Shown piece by piece: positions 1 to 8,400 of a stretch of 64,000 nucleotides of DNA. The stretch's first letter is position 1. Each line of letters starts with the position of its first letter. The DNA is from Veillonellaceae bacterium (GTDB taxonomy: Bacteria > Bacillota > Negativicutes > Veillonellales > Veillonellaceae): NCBI GenBank assembly GCA_900766245.1, contig CAAFUR010000014.1:62001-126000 (forward strand), read 5' to 3'. The position numbers and the translations under genes were made by a program. The notes below the pieces were generated by a model. It searched no databases and had not been told where the DNA came from. It saw only the letters and a list, made by a program, of their open reading frames with translations.

Positions 1-81
1 TTGGGCTTGATTACTGCAACAGCACATGTATTACAACATGGTCTTGGTATCTTAGGTATTTCCGCTCCTGAAAAAATGTAA
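1..81 (+). CDS. argS: arginyl-tRNA synthetase, C-terminal end (partial)
   Basis: The window opens inside a reading frame of 26 codons that ends with TAA at 79-81. The last residues read LGILGISAPEKM, which matches the conserved end of class I arginyl-tRNA synthetases (the C-terminal tRNA anticodon-binding domain, usually ending in SAPE(R/K)M). Everything upstream, including the catalytic domain, lies outside the window. pyrG follows after 30 bases with its own ribosome binding site. The call rests only on this short tail. Confidence 0.75.
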   Translation: MGLITATAHVLQHGLGILGISAPEKM

Positions 82-111
82 TCAGAAGCATATAATTATT
101 AGGGAGGCATC

Positions 112-1722
112 ATGTCAACAAAGTATATTTTCGTAACAGGTGGCGTCGTATCATCATTAGGTAAAGGCATTACTGCAGCATCCTTGGGACGTTTGTTGAA
201 AAACCGTGGATATAAGGTGACAATTCAAAAATTTGATCCATATATCAATATTGACCCAGGTACAATGAGTCCCTATCAACATGGTGAAGTGTTTGTCACT
301 GACGACGGTGCAGAAACTGACTTAGATTTAGGTCACTATGAACGTTTCATCGACATTAACTTAGGTAAAACATCCAATATTACAGCTGGTAAAGTGTATT
401 GGTCTGTGATCAATAAAGAACGTAAAGGTGAATATCTTGGCTCTACTGTGCAAGTTATCCCTCATATTACGAATGAAATCAAAAATGCTGTGTTCCGCGT
501 AGGTAAAGAAGACAATGCTGATGTGGTGATTACAGAAATCGGCGGTACTGTAGGTGATATTGAAAGCTTACCGTTCTTGGAAGCTATCCGCCAAGTGAAA
601 AAAGAAGTCAATCGTGATGATGTGTTATATATCCACGTAACATTGGTACCATATATTAGTGCAGCTGGTGAGTTGAAAACAAAACCAACACAACATAGCG
701 TAAAAGAACTTCGTGGCATCGGTATTCAACCAGATATCATCGTATGCCGTACGGAAAAAGAAATTTCCCGTGAAATGAAAGATAAATTGGCATTATTCTG
801 TGACGTGGATCCAGATGCTATCGTGGAAAACCGCACTTGTAGCACGATCTATGAAGTGCCTTTGATGATGCAAGATGAAGGATTAGACAGCATTGTTGTA
901 CGTAAATTGAACCTAGAAGATCGTCCTGCAGATATGACAGAATGGAAAGAAATGGTTCATAAAATCTTACATCCTAAACAAGAAATTACCATCGCTCTTG
1001 TTGGTAAATACGTAGCATTACATGATGCGTACATTTCTGTAGCAGAAGCGTTGGGTCATGCAGGTATCGTAGAAGATACAAAAGTGAACATTAAATGGGT
1101 TGATTCTGAAGCGGTAGAAGCTGAAGATGCTGATTTAGCGGAAGTATATAAAGATGTAGACGGTATCTTGGTACCAGGTGGTTTTGGTTGCCGTGGTGTA
1201 GAAGGTAAAATTTCTACTATCCAATATGCTCGTGAGCACAAAGTGCCGTTCCTTGGCATTTGCTTAGGTATGCAAACATCTGTGATGGAATTTGCTCGTT
1301 CTGTATTGGATATGAATGGCGCTACTTCCACAGAATTTGATGAAAGCTGTCAGTTCCCTGTGATCGACTTAATGGATGACCAAGTAGATGTAGATGAAAA
1401 AGGCGGTACCATGCGCCTAGGTGTATATCCATGTAAAACAGTACCTGGTACAAAAGTACATGAAGCATACGGCGAAGACTTGATTTACGAACGCCATCGT
1501 CATCGTTGGGAATTCAACAATGCCTATCGTCAACAATTGACAGATGCAGGCTTGATTATCTCTGGTACATCCCCTGATAATCGTCTAGTAGAATGCGTTG
1601 AAGTAGCAGATCATCCTTGGTTCGTAGGCGTACAATTCCACCCAGAATTGAAATCTCGTCCAAACAATGCACATCCATTGTTCAAAGGATTCGTGAAAGC
1701 GGCCATCGATAATAAAAAATAA
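112..1722 (+). CDS. pyrG: CTP synthase
   Basis: Makes CTP from UTP, ATP and glutamine, the last step of pyrimidine nucleotide synthesis in the cytoplasm. The 536-residue length is normal for the family. The N-terminal amidoligase domain starts with the [12 protein letters not shown] nucleotide loop. The C-terminal class I glutaminase domain (from about residue 290) carries the nucleophile C384 in GICLGMQ and the H510/E512 pair in FHPE. The ATG at 112 follows a clear AGGGAGG site. A hairpin with a T tract closes the gene. Its position just after argS suggests co-transcription of housekeeping genes. Confidence 0.97.
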   Translation: MSTKYIFVTGGVVSSLGKGITAASLGRLLKNRGYKVTIQKFDPYINIDPGTMSPYQHGEVFVTDDGAETDLDLGHYERFIDINLGKTSNITAGKVYWSVINKERKGEYLGSTVQVIPHITNEIKNAVFRVGKEDNADVVITEIGGTVGDIESLPFLEAIRQVKKEVNRDDVLYIHVTLVPYISAAGELKTKPTQHSVKELRGIGIQPDIIVCRTEKEISREMKDKLALFCDVDPDAIVENRTCSTIYEVPLMMQDEGLDSIVVRKLNLEDRPADMTEWKEMVHKILHPKQEITIALVGKYVALHDAYISVAEALGHAGIVEDTKVNIKWVDSEAVEAEDADLAEVYKDVDGILVPGGFGCRGVEGKISTIQYAREHKVPFLGICLGMQTSVMEFARSVLDMNGATSTEFDESCQFPVIDLMDDQVDVDEKGGTMRLGVYPCKTVPGTKVHEAYGEDLIYERHRHRWEFNNAYRQQLTDAGLIISGTSPDNRLVECVEVADHPWFVGVQFHPELKSRPNNAHPLFKGFVKAAIDNKK

Positions 1723-1745
1723 AACATAGTTAGTATGTAACATAG

Positions 1746-1791
1746 AAAGGACTGTAACGAGAATACAATAGATTCTGGGTGCAGTCCTTTT
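1746..1791 (+). terminator. intrinsic terminator after pyrG
   Basis: AAAGGACTG at 1746-1754 pairs with CAGTCCTTT at 1782-1790, leaving a 27-base loop and a short T run. It sits about 25 bases after the pyrG stop and separates pyrG from the Fic gene. Confidence 0.7.
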
Positions 1792-1940
1792 GTATGAATT
1801 GATGACGATGATCTTGTAAAATTAATTATAAAATATGAATTGTTTGTAACACCAGTGACAACATATATCTTAGAAGATTTTTATAAAAATGATGAATGTT
1901 AGAGGCGTCTGTATATTTTGTGCTAGAAGGTGGTGATGGT

Positions 1941-2546
1941 ATGGTATTGCAAAATAAGTTGGGAATCACTAATTCTGTAGAACTTGCTAGAGAGGAAGAG
2001 CGGATTAGTAAGAAGAAAGCTTTAGAGCTGTTTGATACTACTGTACTAGAGAAGTATCCGGTAGGTTCTTTTGCGCAATTAGCTGCGATACACAGATATT
2101 TATTTGAAGGTATCTATGACTTTGCAGGAAAAGTTAGGTCTGTAAATATAGCAAAAGGTAATTTCAGATTTGCTCCTGTGATGTATTTACAGGCTGCCCT
2201 TGAAAGTATAGAGAACATGCCACAATCTACATTTGATGAAATTATTGAAAAATATGTGGAGATGAACGTGGCACATCCTTTCAGAGAAGGCAATGGAAGA
2301 AGCGCTAGAATTTGGCTAGACCTAATGCTGAAGCAAGAACTACATCACGTTGTAGATTGGAGTTTTGTAGATAAAGACGATTATTTACTAGCTATGGAAC
2401 GAAGCCCTATTAAAGATACTGAAATCAAGCATCTCTTAAAAAATGCTTTAACTGAAAGGATAGATGATAGAATAGTATATATGAAGGGAATCGACTATAG
2501 TTATTACTATGAAGGGTATACCCTGTATAAAGCAGAAGAGTTGTAG
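1941..2546 (+). CDS. Fic/DOC family protein, class III (copy 1)
   Basis: A 201-residue Fic-domain protein, predicted to transfer AMP (or another nucleotide moiety) to a hydroxyl of a target protein. The active-site motif HPFREGNGR is at residues 112-120. Near the C-terminus SYYYEG (187-192) fits the inhibitory (S/T)xxxE(G/N) signature, which places it with single-domain class III Fic proteins such as the Neisseria meningitidis enzyme. In that family the C-terminal helix blocks ATP until it is displaced. I chose ATG 1941 over an upstream in-frame TTG at 1896 because it aligns with the start of the second copy at 15152 and has a GAAGGTGG site. By eye the two copies are roughly three quarters identical. 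The target is unknown. Confidence 0.85.
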   Translation: MVLQNKLGITNSVELAREEERISKKKALELFDTTVLEKYPVGSFAQLAAIHRYLFEGIYDFAGKVRSVNIAKGNFRFAPVMYLQAALESIENMPQSTFDEIIEKYVEMNVAHPFREGNGRSARIWLDLMLKQELHHVVDWSFVDKDDYLLAMERSPIKDTEIKHLLKNALTERIDDRIVYMKGIDYSYYYEGYTLYKAEEL

Positions 2547-2644
2547 GATAAAATTTATAGAAGAAAATAGAAAAACAATATGATGTATATCTATTGTTGA
2601 AGTGATATGATGTATATTAGATAGAGTTAGGTACAGCACTCCTA

Positions 2645-2673
2645 TTGTGTTTTACTTCAAACAATGCTATACT
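2645..2673 (+). promoter_or_regulatory. predicted promoter of a plus-strand small RNA
   Basis: TTGTGT, a 17-base spacer and TATACT. There is no clear coding sequence downstream before the hairpin at 2744-2781, so a short untranslated RNA starting near 2680 is the simplest reading. The -35 match is weak. Confidence 0.35.
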
Positions 2674-2679
2674 TAAGAC

Positions 2680-2785
2680 ACAAAAAGAAGAGCCGTCAAC
2701 GTGTGCTGGCGTTAGGCTCATCTCAAACTAGTAAAATGATGATGCCTAACGTTTAAAGGGTACGAACCTCTTTCGTTAGGCTTTA
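2680..2785 (+). ncRNA. candidate antitoxin RNA converging on a toxin-like peptide gene
   Basis: A transcript from the promoter at 2645-2673 would run about 105 bases and end at the hairpin 2744-2781. It converges with a minus-strand transcript for the 27-residue peptide at 2789-2872, and the two would overlap at their 3' ends, as in TxpA/RatA or BsrG/SR4 type I pairs. The first bases (2696-2724) closely resemble the 5' leader of the minus-strand transcript (2901-2923, inverted). This is a prediction from layout only. Confidence 0.3.
2744..2781. terminator. shared hairpin terminator of the convergent small locus
   Basis: GCCTAACG (2744-2751) pairs with CGTTAGGC (2774-2781), and inner AAAGG/CCTCTTT pairing extends the stem. 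It begins 7 bases after the stop codon of the minus-strand peptide and could stop transcription from either side, although the T tracts are weak. Confidence 0.5.
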
Positions 2786-2788
2786 TCA

Positions 2789-2872
2789 TTAATTGTTAAA
2801 GAAACTAATGATTTGTACTATAAGCTTTAAAATTAAAATCAATACATTGATTTTTCTAAAAAACTTTTTCAT
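2789..2872 (-). CDS. 27-residue hydrophobic peptide, candidate type I toxin
   Basis: The peptide starts MKKFFRK, continues as a roughly 17-residue run rich in I, L and V, and ends ISFFNN: a basic N-terminus followed by one predicted membrane segment. That composition is typical of small membrane toxins such as TxpA, BsrG and holin-like peptides, but I cannot assign a family. ATG at 2872 has a GAGGTGG site four bases away. The leader can fold a 10-bp stem (2881-2903) that overlaps this site, so translation may be restrained. A TATAAT box lies at 2942-2947 on the minus strand with TACACA 17 bases further out. It could instead be an unrelated small membrane protein. Confidence 0.42.
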   Translation of the reverse strand: MKKFFRKINVLILILKLIVQIISFFNN

Positions 2873-2880
2873 AGTACCAC

Positions 2881-2903
2881 CTCTTCCTATAGGATAGGAA
2901 GAG
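2881..2903 (-). promoter_or_regulatory. 5' leader hairpin that can mask the peptide's ribosome binding site
   Basis: On the minus strand, a perfect 10-bp stem with a three-base loop forms directly before the start codon: the 3' arm ends in GGAAGAG and runs into the Shine-Dalgarno sequence. Leader hairpins that restrain translation are known in Fst-type toxin mRNAs. The role here is inferred. Confidence 0.45.
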
Positions 2904-2941
2904 ATGAGCCCAACGCACGTTGAAGACTCTTCTATAATTGC

Positions 2942-2970
2942 ATTATAACAGAGTTTATTCGTATTGTGTA
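2942..2970 (-). promoter_or_regulatory. predicted promoter of the peptide mRNA
   Basis: Read on the minus strand: TACACA, a 17-base spacer and a perfect TATAAT. The transcript would start near 2935 and carry a leader of about 60 bases. Confidence 0.5.
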
Positions 2971-2999
2971 TATATCTAAATAAAAAATACATTAGTCTA

Positions 3000-3028
3000 T
3001 TGACAAGCGACTGGAAATGCTATAGAAT
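3000..3028 (+). promoter_or_regulatory. predicted promoter of the leucine T-box leader
   Basis: A consensus TTGACA, a 17-base spacer and TAGAAT stand immediately upstream of the T-box leader that precedes leuA. Confidence 0.6.
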
Positions 3029-3039
3029 AATCTTCAGTT

Positions 3040-3275
3040 ACATAAAGTAAATGCGATGAATAGGTATAAAGATATAGTTAGTTGCTTTCAGAGAGCTACT
3101 GGTTGGTGCGAAGTAGTAGAACGGTTATATTGAAACTCCCCTGTGAGCAGCGATGGTGAAATCAAGTAGTCATCGACGGTAGTTCCGTTATAACTGTGAG
3201 AACCAACTAGGGTGGGACCGTGTTATTGAATGATAATGCCCCTTGATGTGCATAGCACATTGAGGGGCTTTTTTG
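3040..3275 (+). promoter_or_regulatory. T-box leader, probably tRNA-Leu responsive
   Basis: The AGGGTGGGACCGTG sequence at 3209-3222 is the T-box that pairs with the uncharged tRNA acceptor end. Upstream, CAGAGAG followed by GGTTGGTGCGAA is the usual distal Stem I pattern. A CTC codon at 3136-3138, just after GAAA, is the likely specifier and encodes leucine, which suits leuA downstream. The terminator arm is GCCCCTTGATGTG with its complement and a T6 run (3238-3275). Uncharged tRNA-Leu would favour the antiterminator and switch the operon on. Confidence 0.85.
3238..3275 (+). terminator. T-box attenuator hairpin
   Basis: GCCCCTTGATGTG pairs with CACATTGAGGGGC across a short loop and is followed by six Ts. 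It is mutually exclusive with the antiterminator that contains the T-box sequence. Confidence 0.8.
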
Positions 3276-3298
3276 TATCATAGGTTGATTAGTGTTTC

Positions 3299-3479
3299 TT
3301 ACATTTTACGATGAGATCTGTATAAGGTATACAGTACAAGTAGACTCTATTAGAATGTTCTGATAGTTGTAAGCATAACTTACTAATAGTAGAATATGCC
3401 GTTGATTGTGAACAAACCGCTACACAAGATAGAGAAAAATCTGTGATGTAGTACTAGAACTATAGTATGTAAAATGTAA
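3299..3479 (+). promoter_or_regulatory. unassigned multi-stem RNA leader between T-box and leuA
   Basis: An outer stem of 11 perfect pairs (TTACATTTTAC 3299-3309 with GTAAAATGTAA 3469-3479) encloses three hairpins: CTGTATA/TATACAG at 3318-3334, CTATTAG/CTAATAG around GTAAG/CTTAC at 3347-3389, and CTACACAAGAT with ATCTGTGATGTAG at 3420-3451. A strong terminator follows at 3511-3551. I see no T-box, cobalamin, SAM, TPP or lysine riboswitch consensus in it. The position suggests a second attenuation checkpoint for the leucine operon. A leader peptide is unlikely because no open frame has a run of leucine codons. Confidence 0.5.
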
Positions 3480-3510
3480 AAACCGCTATGAAACCAATAC
3501 GCTACATATA

Positions 3511-3551
3511 ACGCCCCTAGGGATGCATAGTCATCTCTGGGGGCGTTTTTC
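3511..3551 (+). terminator. second attenuator-type terminator before leuA
   Basis: ACGCCCC at 3511-3517 pairs with GGGGCGT ending at 3546, with inner GATG/CATC pairing and a T5 tail. No gene lies between it and the preceding T-box terminator, so it appears to act on the leader transcript itself. Confidence 0.75.
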
Positions 3552-3709
3552 TATTCTCTGAAAGCAATTTTAGCGGCACGTACTCAAAACCACCATAGGA
3601 ATGATTTTATCAAAGGTGAGATATGGAGGCCACATATTCAGTTTTCTTAGAATCATTCGTTAGAATAGAAATACGAACAGATATAGATTAGTCAGAAAGA
3701 GGAACAATT

Positions 3710-5248
3710 ATGGACAACAGAATTTATTTTTTTGATACTACACTACGCGATGGAGAGCAAACACCAGGTGTGTCCCTTCAAACACCGGAGAAAGTAGAAA
3801 TTGCACAATCTCTAGTACGCCTTGGATTAGATGTTATAGAAGCGGGGTTCCCTGCTGCATCGGAAGGCGACTTTGAGGCGGTGTCCACGATTGCTAGAGA
3901 AGTACGTGGATGTACGATCGCAGCGCTTGCTCGATCCAATGAGAATGATGTGACGAAAGCGGCAGAAGCACTTGCAGGCGCAGAGCGCAGTCGTCTACAT
4001 GTGTTTATCGCTACTAGCGATATTCATTTAGAGTATAAATTGAAAAAGACTCGTGAAGAAGTGTTAGACATTGTGAAACACATCCTTGAGTTTGCGAAAG
4101 GTAAATTTGATGAAATCGAGTTCTCCGCAGAAGATGCATCTCGTACAGATTTAGATTATTTATGCCGTGTCTTTGAAGTGGCTATCGAAGGTGGTGCATC
4201 GATCTTGAACGTACCAGATACAGTAGGTTACATGACACCAGAAGAATTTGGCAATCGTATTCGCTACATTAAAGAGCATACGAAAGGCATTGAAAAAGCA
4301 ATCATCAGTGTACATTGTCACAATGACTTAGGTCTTGCGAATGCGAACACGTTGGCAGCTATCGAAGCAGGGGCTCGTCAAGTAGAATGTACTATGAATG
4401 GCTTAGGTGAACGAGCTGGTAATGTGGCTATCGAGGAAGTCGTGATGGCTATTAAAACTCGTCATGACCACTATCCATTCGATGTTCATATCGATACACC
4501 TTTGTTTACACGTACTAGCAAACTGGTGAGCAAACTTTGCGGTGTTGCCGTATCTCCTAATAAAGCCATCGTAGGTGCTAATGCCTTCGCTCATGAGTCC
4601 GGTATTCATCAACATGGTATGTTGAATAATCCAACGACTTATGAAATTATGACCCCAGCTAGTGTAGGAGCGGAAAAAACGTCCATCGTATTAGGTAAAC
4701 ATTCTGGTCGTCATGCCTTTGAAGATCATCTAGTGAATTTAGGCTTTCAATTAGAAGAAGAACGAGTGAATGAGTTGTTCGTTCAATTCAAAGCTTTAAC
4801 AGATAAGAAAAAACAGGTGTACGATGAAGATATCTACGCTTTGGTGATGGATACTATGCATCACGAACAAGCATTCCACGTGGTACAACACGATTACCAT
4901 TCTGATCAAAATGGGTACGTGCTTGCTAGCATTCGTGTGTTAACTCCGAATGGGGAACGTATGGATGCTGCTGTCGGTGATGGCCCAGTAGATGCTTCTT
5001 TCAGAGCTATCGAACGGTTAGTGAATACACCATTTGTATTGGAAGATTTCCAAATCCGTTCCGTAACAGTGGGTAAGGATGCCCTTGGTGAGGCGGTTGT
5101 AAAAGTCAATTATAATGGTCGCAGGTTCCAAGGCCGTGGTATTAGCACAGATATCGTAAAATCCAGCGTGAATGCTTATATTAACGCAGTCAATGCCATT
5201 TATTTAGCAAAAGAATTAGAACAAGAGTTTGGAAACCAGGAGGGTTAA
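3710..5248 (+). CDS. leuA: 2-isopropylmalate synthase
   Basis: Condenses acetyl-CoA with 2-oxoisovalerate, the committed step of leucine synthesis. The N-terminal TIM barrel begins with [12 protein letters not shown] (residues 9-20), which supplies catalytic R13 and metal-binding D14. The metal-binding HCH pair is at H202/H204 in [11 protein letters not shown]. The C-terminal part (about 390-500) is the LeuA allosteric domain that binds leucine, so feedback inhibition is expected. The length of 512 residues is normal. A GAGGAAC site precedes ATG 3710. It is the first gene of leuA-leuC-leuD-leuB and is placed behind both a T-box and a second structured leader. The leuC ribosome binding site lies inside its last codons. 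Confidence 0.96.
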   Translation: MDNRIYFFDTTLRDGEQTPGVSLQTPEKVEIAQSLVRLGLDVIEAGFPAASEGDFEAVSTIAREVRGCTIAALARSNENDVTKAAEALAGAERSRLHVFIATSDIHLEYKLKKTREEVLDIVKHILEFAKGKFDEIEFSAEDASRTDLDYLCRVFEVAIEGGASILNVPDTVGYMTPEEFGNRIRYIKEHTKGIEKAIISVHCHNDLGLANANTLAAIEAGARQVECTMNGLGERAGNVAIEEVVMAIKTRHDHYPFDVHIDTPLFTRTSKLVSKLCGVAVSPNKAIVGANAFAHESGIHQHGMLNNPTTYEIMTPASVGAEKTSIVLGKHSGRHAFEDHLVNLGFQLEEERVNELFVQFKALTDKKKQVYDEDIYALVMDTMHHEQAFHVVQHDYHSDQNGYVLASIRVLTPNGERMDAAVGDGPVDASFRAIERLVNTPFVLEDFQIRSVTVGKDALGEAVVKVNYNGRRFQGRGISTDIVKSSVNAYINAVNAIYLAKELEQEFGNQEG

Positions 5249-5252
5249 TGTC

Positions 5253-6518
5253 ATGGGTATGACCATAACAGAAAAAAATATGGCTCGTCACGCCGGGCTA
5301 GCAGAAGTAAAAGCAGGTCAAATGATCGAGTGTCAATTAGATTTCATCTTGATGAACGATATTACATTTCCGCCAGCGAAAAAAGAGTTTGAAAAAATCG
5401 GTAAACCTGTATTCGATGCAAATCGCATCTATTTAGTACCGGACCATTTTACACCGAACAAAGATATTAAATCCGCTACACAAGCCAAAGTGATGCGTGA
5501 TTTCGTACGAGAACATAAGATCACTCACTATTTTGAAGTAGGCCGTATGGGGATTGAGCACGTATTGTTGCCAGAACAAGGTTTAATTGGTCCAGGGGAA
5601 ATGATCATCGGCGCCGACTCTCATACTTGTACCTATGGGGCATTGAATGCCTTTGCTACCGGCGTTGGTTCTACAGATGCTGGGGTTGCTATGGCAGAAG
5701 GTAAAACTTGGTTCAAAGTGCCAGAAACGATCAAAGTCGTGTTAGAAGGGAAACCTGCTAAATGGATTTCCGGTAAAGATATTGTATTGGATTTAATCGG
5801 TAAAATCGGTGTGGATGGAGCTCGTTATAAAGCTCTTGAGTTCCATGGTTCTGGTGTGCAATACATGACGATGGCAGACCGTTTGACCATCTGTAACATG
5901 GCCATCGAAGCGGGTGGTAAATGTGGTGTATTCCCCTACGATGCAGTGACAGAGGAGTATATTCAAGGTCGCATCACACGCCCTATCGAACCGATTGCAG
6001 CAGACGAAGATGCAGACTATTGCCAAGTAGTGACCATCCAATTGGACGAATTAACACCAGTGGTAGCATACCCACATCTTCCTTCCAATACGCATTACAT
6101 GAAAGACATTGTGAAAGAAGCCCGCATTCAAATCGACCAAGTTATCATCGGTTCTTGTACGAATGGACGCTTTGAAGATTTAGAAATGTGCGCAGAAATT
6201 TTTAAAGGTCGCAAGGTAGCGGACTTCGTGCGTTGTATCGTGATCCCAGGATCGCAAGAGGTATATAACCAAGCTGTGAAAGCAGGCTTAATGGATATTT
6301 TCATCGAAGCAGGCTGTGCTGTAAGTACGCCAACATGTGGTCCTTGCTTAGGTGGTTACATGGGTATCATGGCAGAGGGAGAACGTACCGTGTCTACCAC
6401 AAACCGTAACTTCCGTGGTCGTATGGGACACGTGGACAGTGAAGTATATTTGGCAAGTCCCTATGTGGCGGCAGCAAGTGCAGTAGCAGGGTATTTAGCA
6501 AGCCCTGAGGAGGTATAA
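5253..6518 (+). CDS. leuC: 3-isopropylmalate dehydratase large subunit
   Basis: Aconitase-family subunit that, with LeuD, isomerises 2-isopropylmalate to 3-isopropylmalate. The [4Fe-4S] cluster ligands are visible in SCTNG and in TCGPCLGG. Roughly 421 residues, the usual size for the bacterial-archaeal short LeuC type. I start at ATG 5253, nine bases after AGGAGG at 5238-5243; an in-frame TTG at 5229 lies inside leuA and before that site, and another ATG at 5259 is less well spaced. leuD starts two bases after the stop, so the two subunits are probably made in step. Confidence 0.95.
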   Translation: MGMTITEKNMARHAGLAEVKAGQMIECQLDFILMNDITFPPAKKEFEKIGKPVFDANRIYLVPDHFTPNKDIKSATQAKVMRDFVREHKITHYFEVGRMGIEHVLLPEQGLIGPGEMIIGADSHTCTYGALNAFATGVGSTDAGVAMAEGKTWFKVPETIKVVLEGKPAKWISGKDIVLDLIGKIGVDGARYKALEFHGSGVQYMTMADRLTICNMAIEAGGKCGVFPYDAVTEEYIQGRITRPIEPIAADEDADYCQVVTIQLDELTPVVAYPHLPSNTHYMKDIVKEARIQIDQVIIGSCTNGRFEDLEMCAEIFKGRKVADFVRCIVIPGSQEVYNQAVKAGLMDIFIEAGCAVSTPTCGPCLGGYMGIMAEGERTVSTTNRNFRGRMGHVDSEVYLASPYVAAASAVAGYLASPEEV

Positions 6519-6519
6519 T

Positions 6520-7014
6520 ATGGCAGACTTTCAAGGAACAATTTGGCGCTACGGCGACAATGTAGATACAGACGTAATCATCCCAGCACGCTATTTGGCA
6601 ATCGCGGATATGGCGGAATTAGCAGAACATGCTATGGAAGACATTGATACGACCTTTGCACCGAATGTGAAAGCTGGTGAAATTATGGTGGCTGGCAAAA
6701 ACTTTGGTTGTGGTTCCTCTCGTGAACATGCGCCAGCAGTGATTAAAGAAAAAGGTATTTCTTGCATCGTAGCAGATAGCTTTGCTCGTATCTTTTTCCG
6801 CAATGCTATCAACATCGGTTTACCAGTAATCGAAATTGGTGATGCAGTAGACCGCATTCAAGAAGGTCACGAAATCGCTGTAGAAATGGCCACAGGTGTT
6901 GTCCATAATGTGACAACTGGTGAAAGCTATCAAGGAACAGCACTACCACAATTTGTGCAAAATATTGCGAAAGCAGGTGGACTGGTGAATTTTGCAAAAA
7001 CAAGACAGGAGTAA
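6520..7014 (+). CDS. leuD: 3-isopropylmalate dehydratase small subunit
   Basis: Swivel-domain partner of LeuC in the isopropylmalate isomerase. The 164 residues contain the family motifs GDNVDTDVIIPARYL near the N-terminus and GKNFGCGSSREHAP around residues 60-75, which bind the substrate. The length agrees with the short LeuD type. The AGGAGG site overlaps the end of leuC and only one base separates the genes, indicating translational coupling. leuB follows closely. Confidence 0.95.
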   Translation: MADFQGTIWRYGDNVDTDVIIPARYLAIADMAELAEHAMEDIDTTFAPNVKAGEIMVAGKNFGCGSSREHAPAVIKEKGISCIVADSFARIFFRNAINIGLPVIEIGDAVDRIQEGHEIAVEMATGVVHNVTTGESYQGTALPQFVQNIAKAGGLVNFAKTRQE

Positions 7015-7018
7015 TACT

Positions 7019-8089
7019 ATGAGTGAAAAACAAATTGTCCTAATTGCTGGTGATGGCATTGGGGAAGAGATAACAAATTCGGCGCGCGCTGTGGTGGATG
7101 CAGCCTTTGCCAAATCTGGTGTAACAGCAAACTGGATTGAGAAAAAAGCAGGTGGTGCGGCTATCGATGCCTTCGGTGAACCATTGCCACAAGATACTAT
7201 CGATGCATGCCAAGCAGCAGATGCTGTATTATTAGGTGCTGTAGGCGGCCCTAAATGGGATGATGTAGATCCGTCCATCCGTCCAGAAAAAGCCATCCTT
7301 GGTTTACGCAAAGCATTGGGCTTGTTCTGTAACTTGCGCCCAGTGAAAATCTATCCAGCATTGCGTGAATTTTCTCCATTGAAACCAGAATTGGTAGAAA
7401 ACGTTGACTTTGTCATCGTTCGTGAATTAACAGGCGGCATCTATTTTGGGGAACGGGAAGAAGCACAAGGAGAAGGCCCAACAGAGTTTGCTTGGGACAA
7501 AGAGACCTATGCTCGTTATGAAGTAGAACGCATCATGGATGTAGCAGTGGAAACAGCTCGTAAACGATCTGGCAAAGTGGTGAGCGTAGATAAAGCTAAT
7601 GTATTGGCGTCTTCTCGTTTATGGAGGAAGATTGCGAAAGAAAAAGCAGAAGCGAATCCAGACATCAACATGGATTACTACTATGTAGATAACACAGCTA
7701 TGCAATTGGTAACAAACCCAGGTCAATTTGATGTACTAGTGACAACGAACTTATTTGGAGATATCTTGAGCGATGAAGGGGCTGTTATCTCTGGATCTCT
7801 TGGTTTATTGCCATCTGCTTCCATTGGTACAGGTACTTCTTTGTATGAACCAATCCATGGATCGGCACCAGATATTGCAGGACAGGGTATTGCTAACCCA
7901 TTAGGTACGATCTTATCTGCTGCTATGATGTGTCGTTACTCCTTGGACTTACCAGCAGTAGCAGACTCCATTGAAGAAGCAGTAACAGCTGTCCTTGATG
8001 CGGGCTATCGTACAGGTGATATGTACCGTGAAGGGTTCATAAAAGTGAATACCCAAGGCATGACTGACGCTGTCATAGCGCACTTATGA
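7019..8089 (+). CDS. leuB: 3-isopropylmalate dehydrogenase
   Basis: NAD-dependent oxidative decarboxylation of 3-isopropylmalate to 2-oxoisocaproate, the third enzyme step of leucine synthesis. The 356-residue protein begins with the dinucleotide motif IAGDGIGEE. The substrate and metal site appears as TTNLFGDILSDEGA, followed by EPIHGSAPDIAG, the adenine-binding stretch. ATG 7019 is chosen because GACAGGAGT sits just upstream; a longer frame from 6992 would overlap leuD. It is the last gene of the leucine operon, which closes with the T-tailed hairpin at 8109-8182. Confidence 0.95.
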   Translation: MSEKQIVLIAGDGIGEEITNSARAVVDAAFAKSGVTANWIEKKAGGAAIDAFGEPLPQDTIDACQAADAVLLGAVGGPKWDDVDPSIRPEKAILGLRKALGLFCNLRPVKIYPALREFSPLKPELVENVDFVIVRELTGGIYFGEREEAQGEGPTEFAWDKETYARYEVERIMDVAVETARKRSGKVVSVDKANVLASSRLWRKIAKEKAEANPDINMDYYYVDNTAMQLVTNPGQFDVLVTTNLFGDILSDEGAVISGSLGLLPSASIGTGTSLYEPIHGSAPDIAGQGIANPLGTILSAAMMCRYSLDLPAVADSIEEAVTAVLDAGYRTGDMYREGFIKVNTQGMTDAVIAHL

Positions 8090-8108
8090 TAAACATCATA
8101 TAGGATAT

Positions 8109-8182
8109 AAAAAAGCGCGACACACTCCTCCACAAACTGATACTATCGTTAGGTTTGCTCCGGAGTATGCCACGCTTTTTTT
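8109..8182 (+). terminator. terminator after leuB carrying a recurrent internal-loop motif (copy 1)
   Basis: AAAAAAGCG pairs with CGC plus a T7 run, forming the terminator base. Inside it, ACTCC (8124-8128) pairs with GGAGT (8162-8166), then TCCA opposes CTCC, then CAAAC (8133-8137) pairs with GTTTG (8153-8157) around a 15-base loop. The same inner architecture recurs at 61598-61668 with compensatory changes and the same loop length, so the inner part looks like a conserved structure beyond simple termination. Confidence 0.65.
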
Positions 8183-8400
8183 ATGTATGTTATTAGTTAG
8201 ATATCGTTGATACTGCTTAGCCTATGTGCGCTATGGTGGTGCTCTAGGGAGAAGCGGATAAGTATGATTCTAGGAAAAAGATGATGGTCGGTACAGACCT
8301 ATCTCACAAGAAATATATATACTAGTTAAGGTTTCATGTACTTTTGTGTATAATAGAGTGCATATATCAGTGTTGGGAACGGAATGTAGGAGGAGTTACT

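Noticed and set aside
2448..2639. 63-codon minus-strand frame at the end of the first Fic gene
   Set aside because: Mostly antisense to the conserved Fic C-terminus and without a start signal.
3394..3444. Possible leader peptide in the region upstream of leuA (MPLIVNKPLHKIEKNL)
   Set aside because: It has no ribosome binding site and only scattered leucine codons, and it overlaps a hairpin of the structured leader. Not a convincing attenuator peptide.
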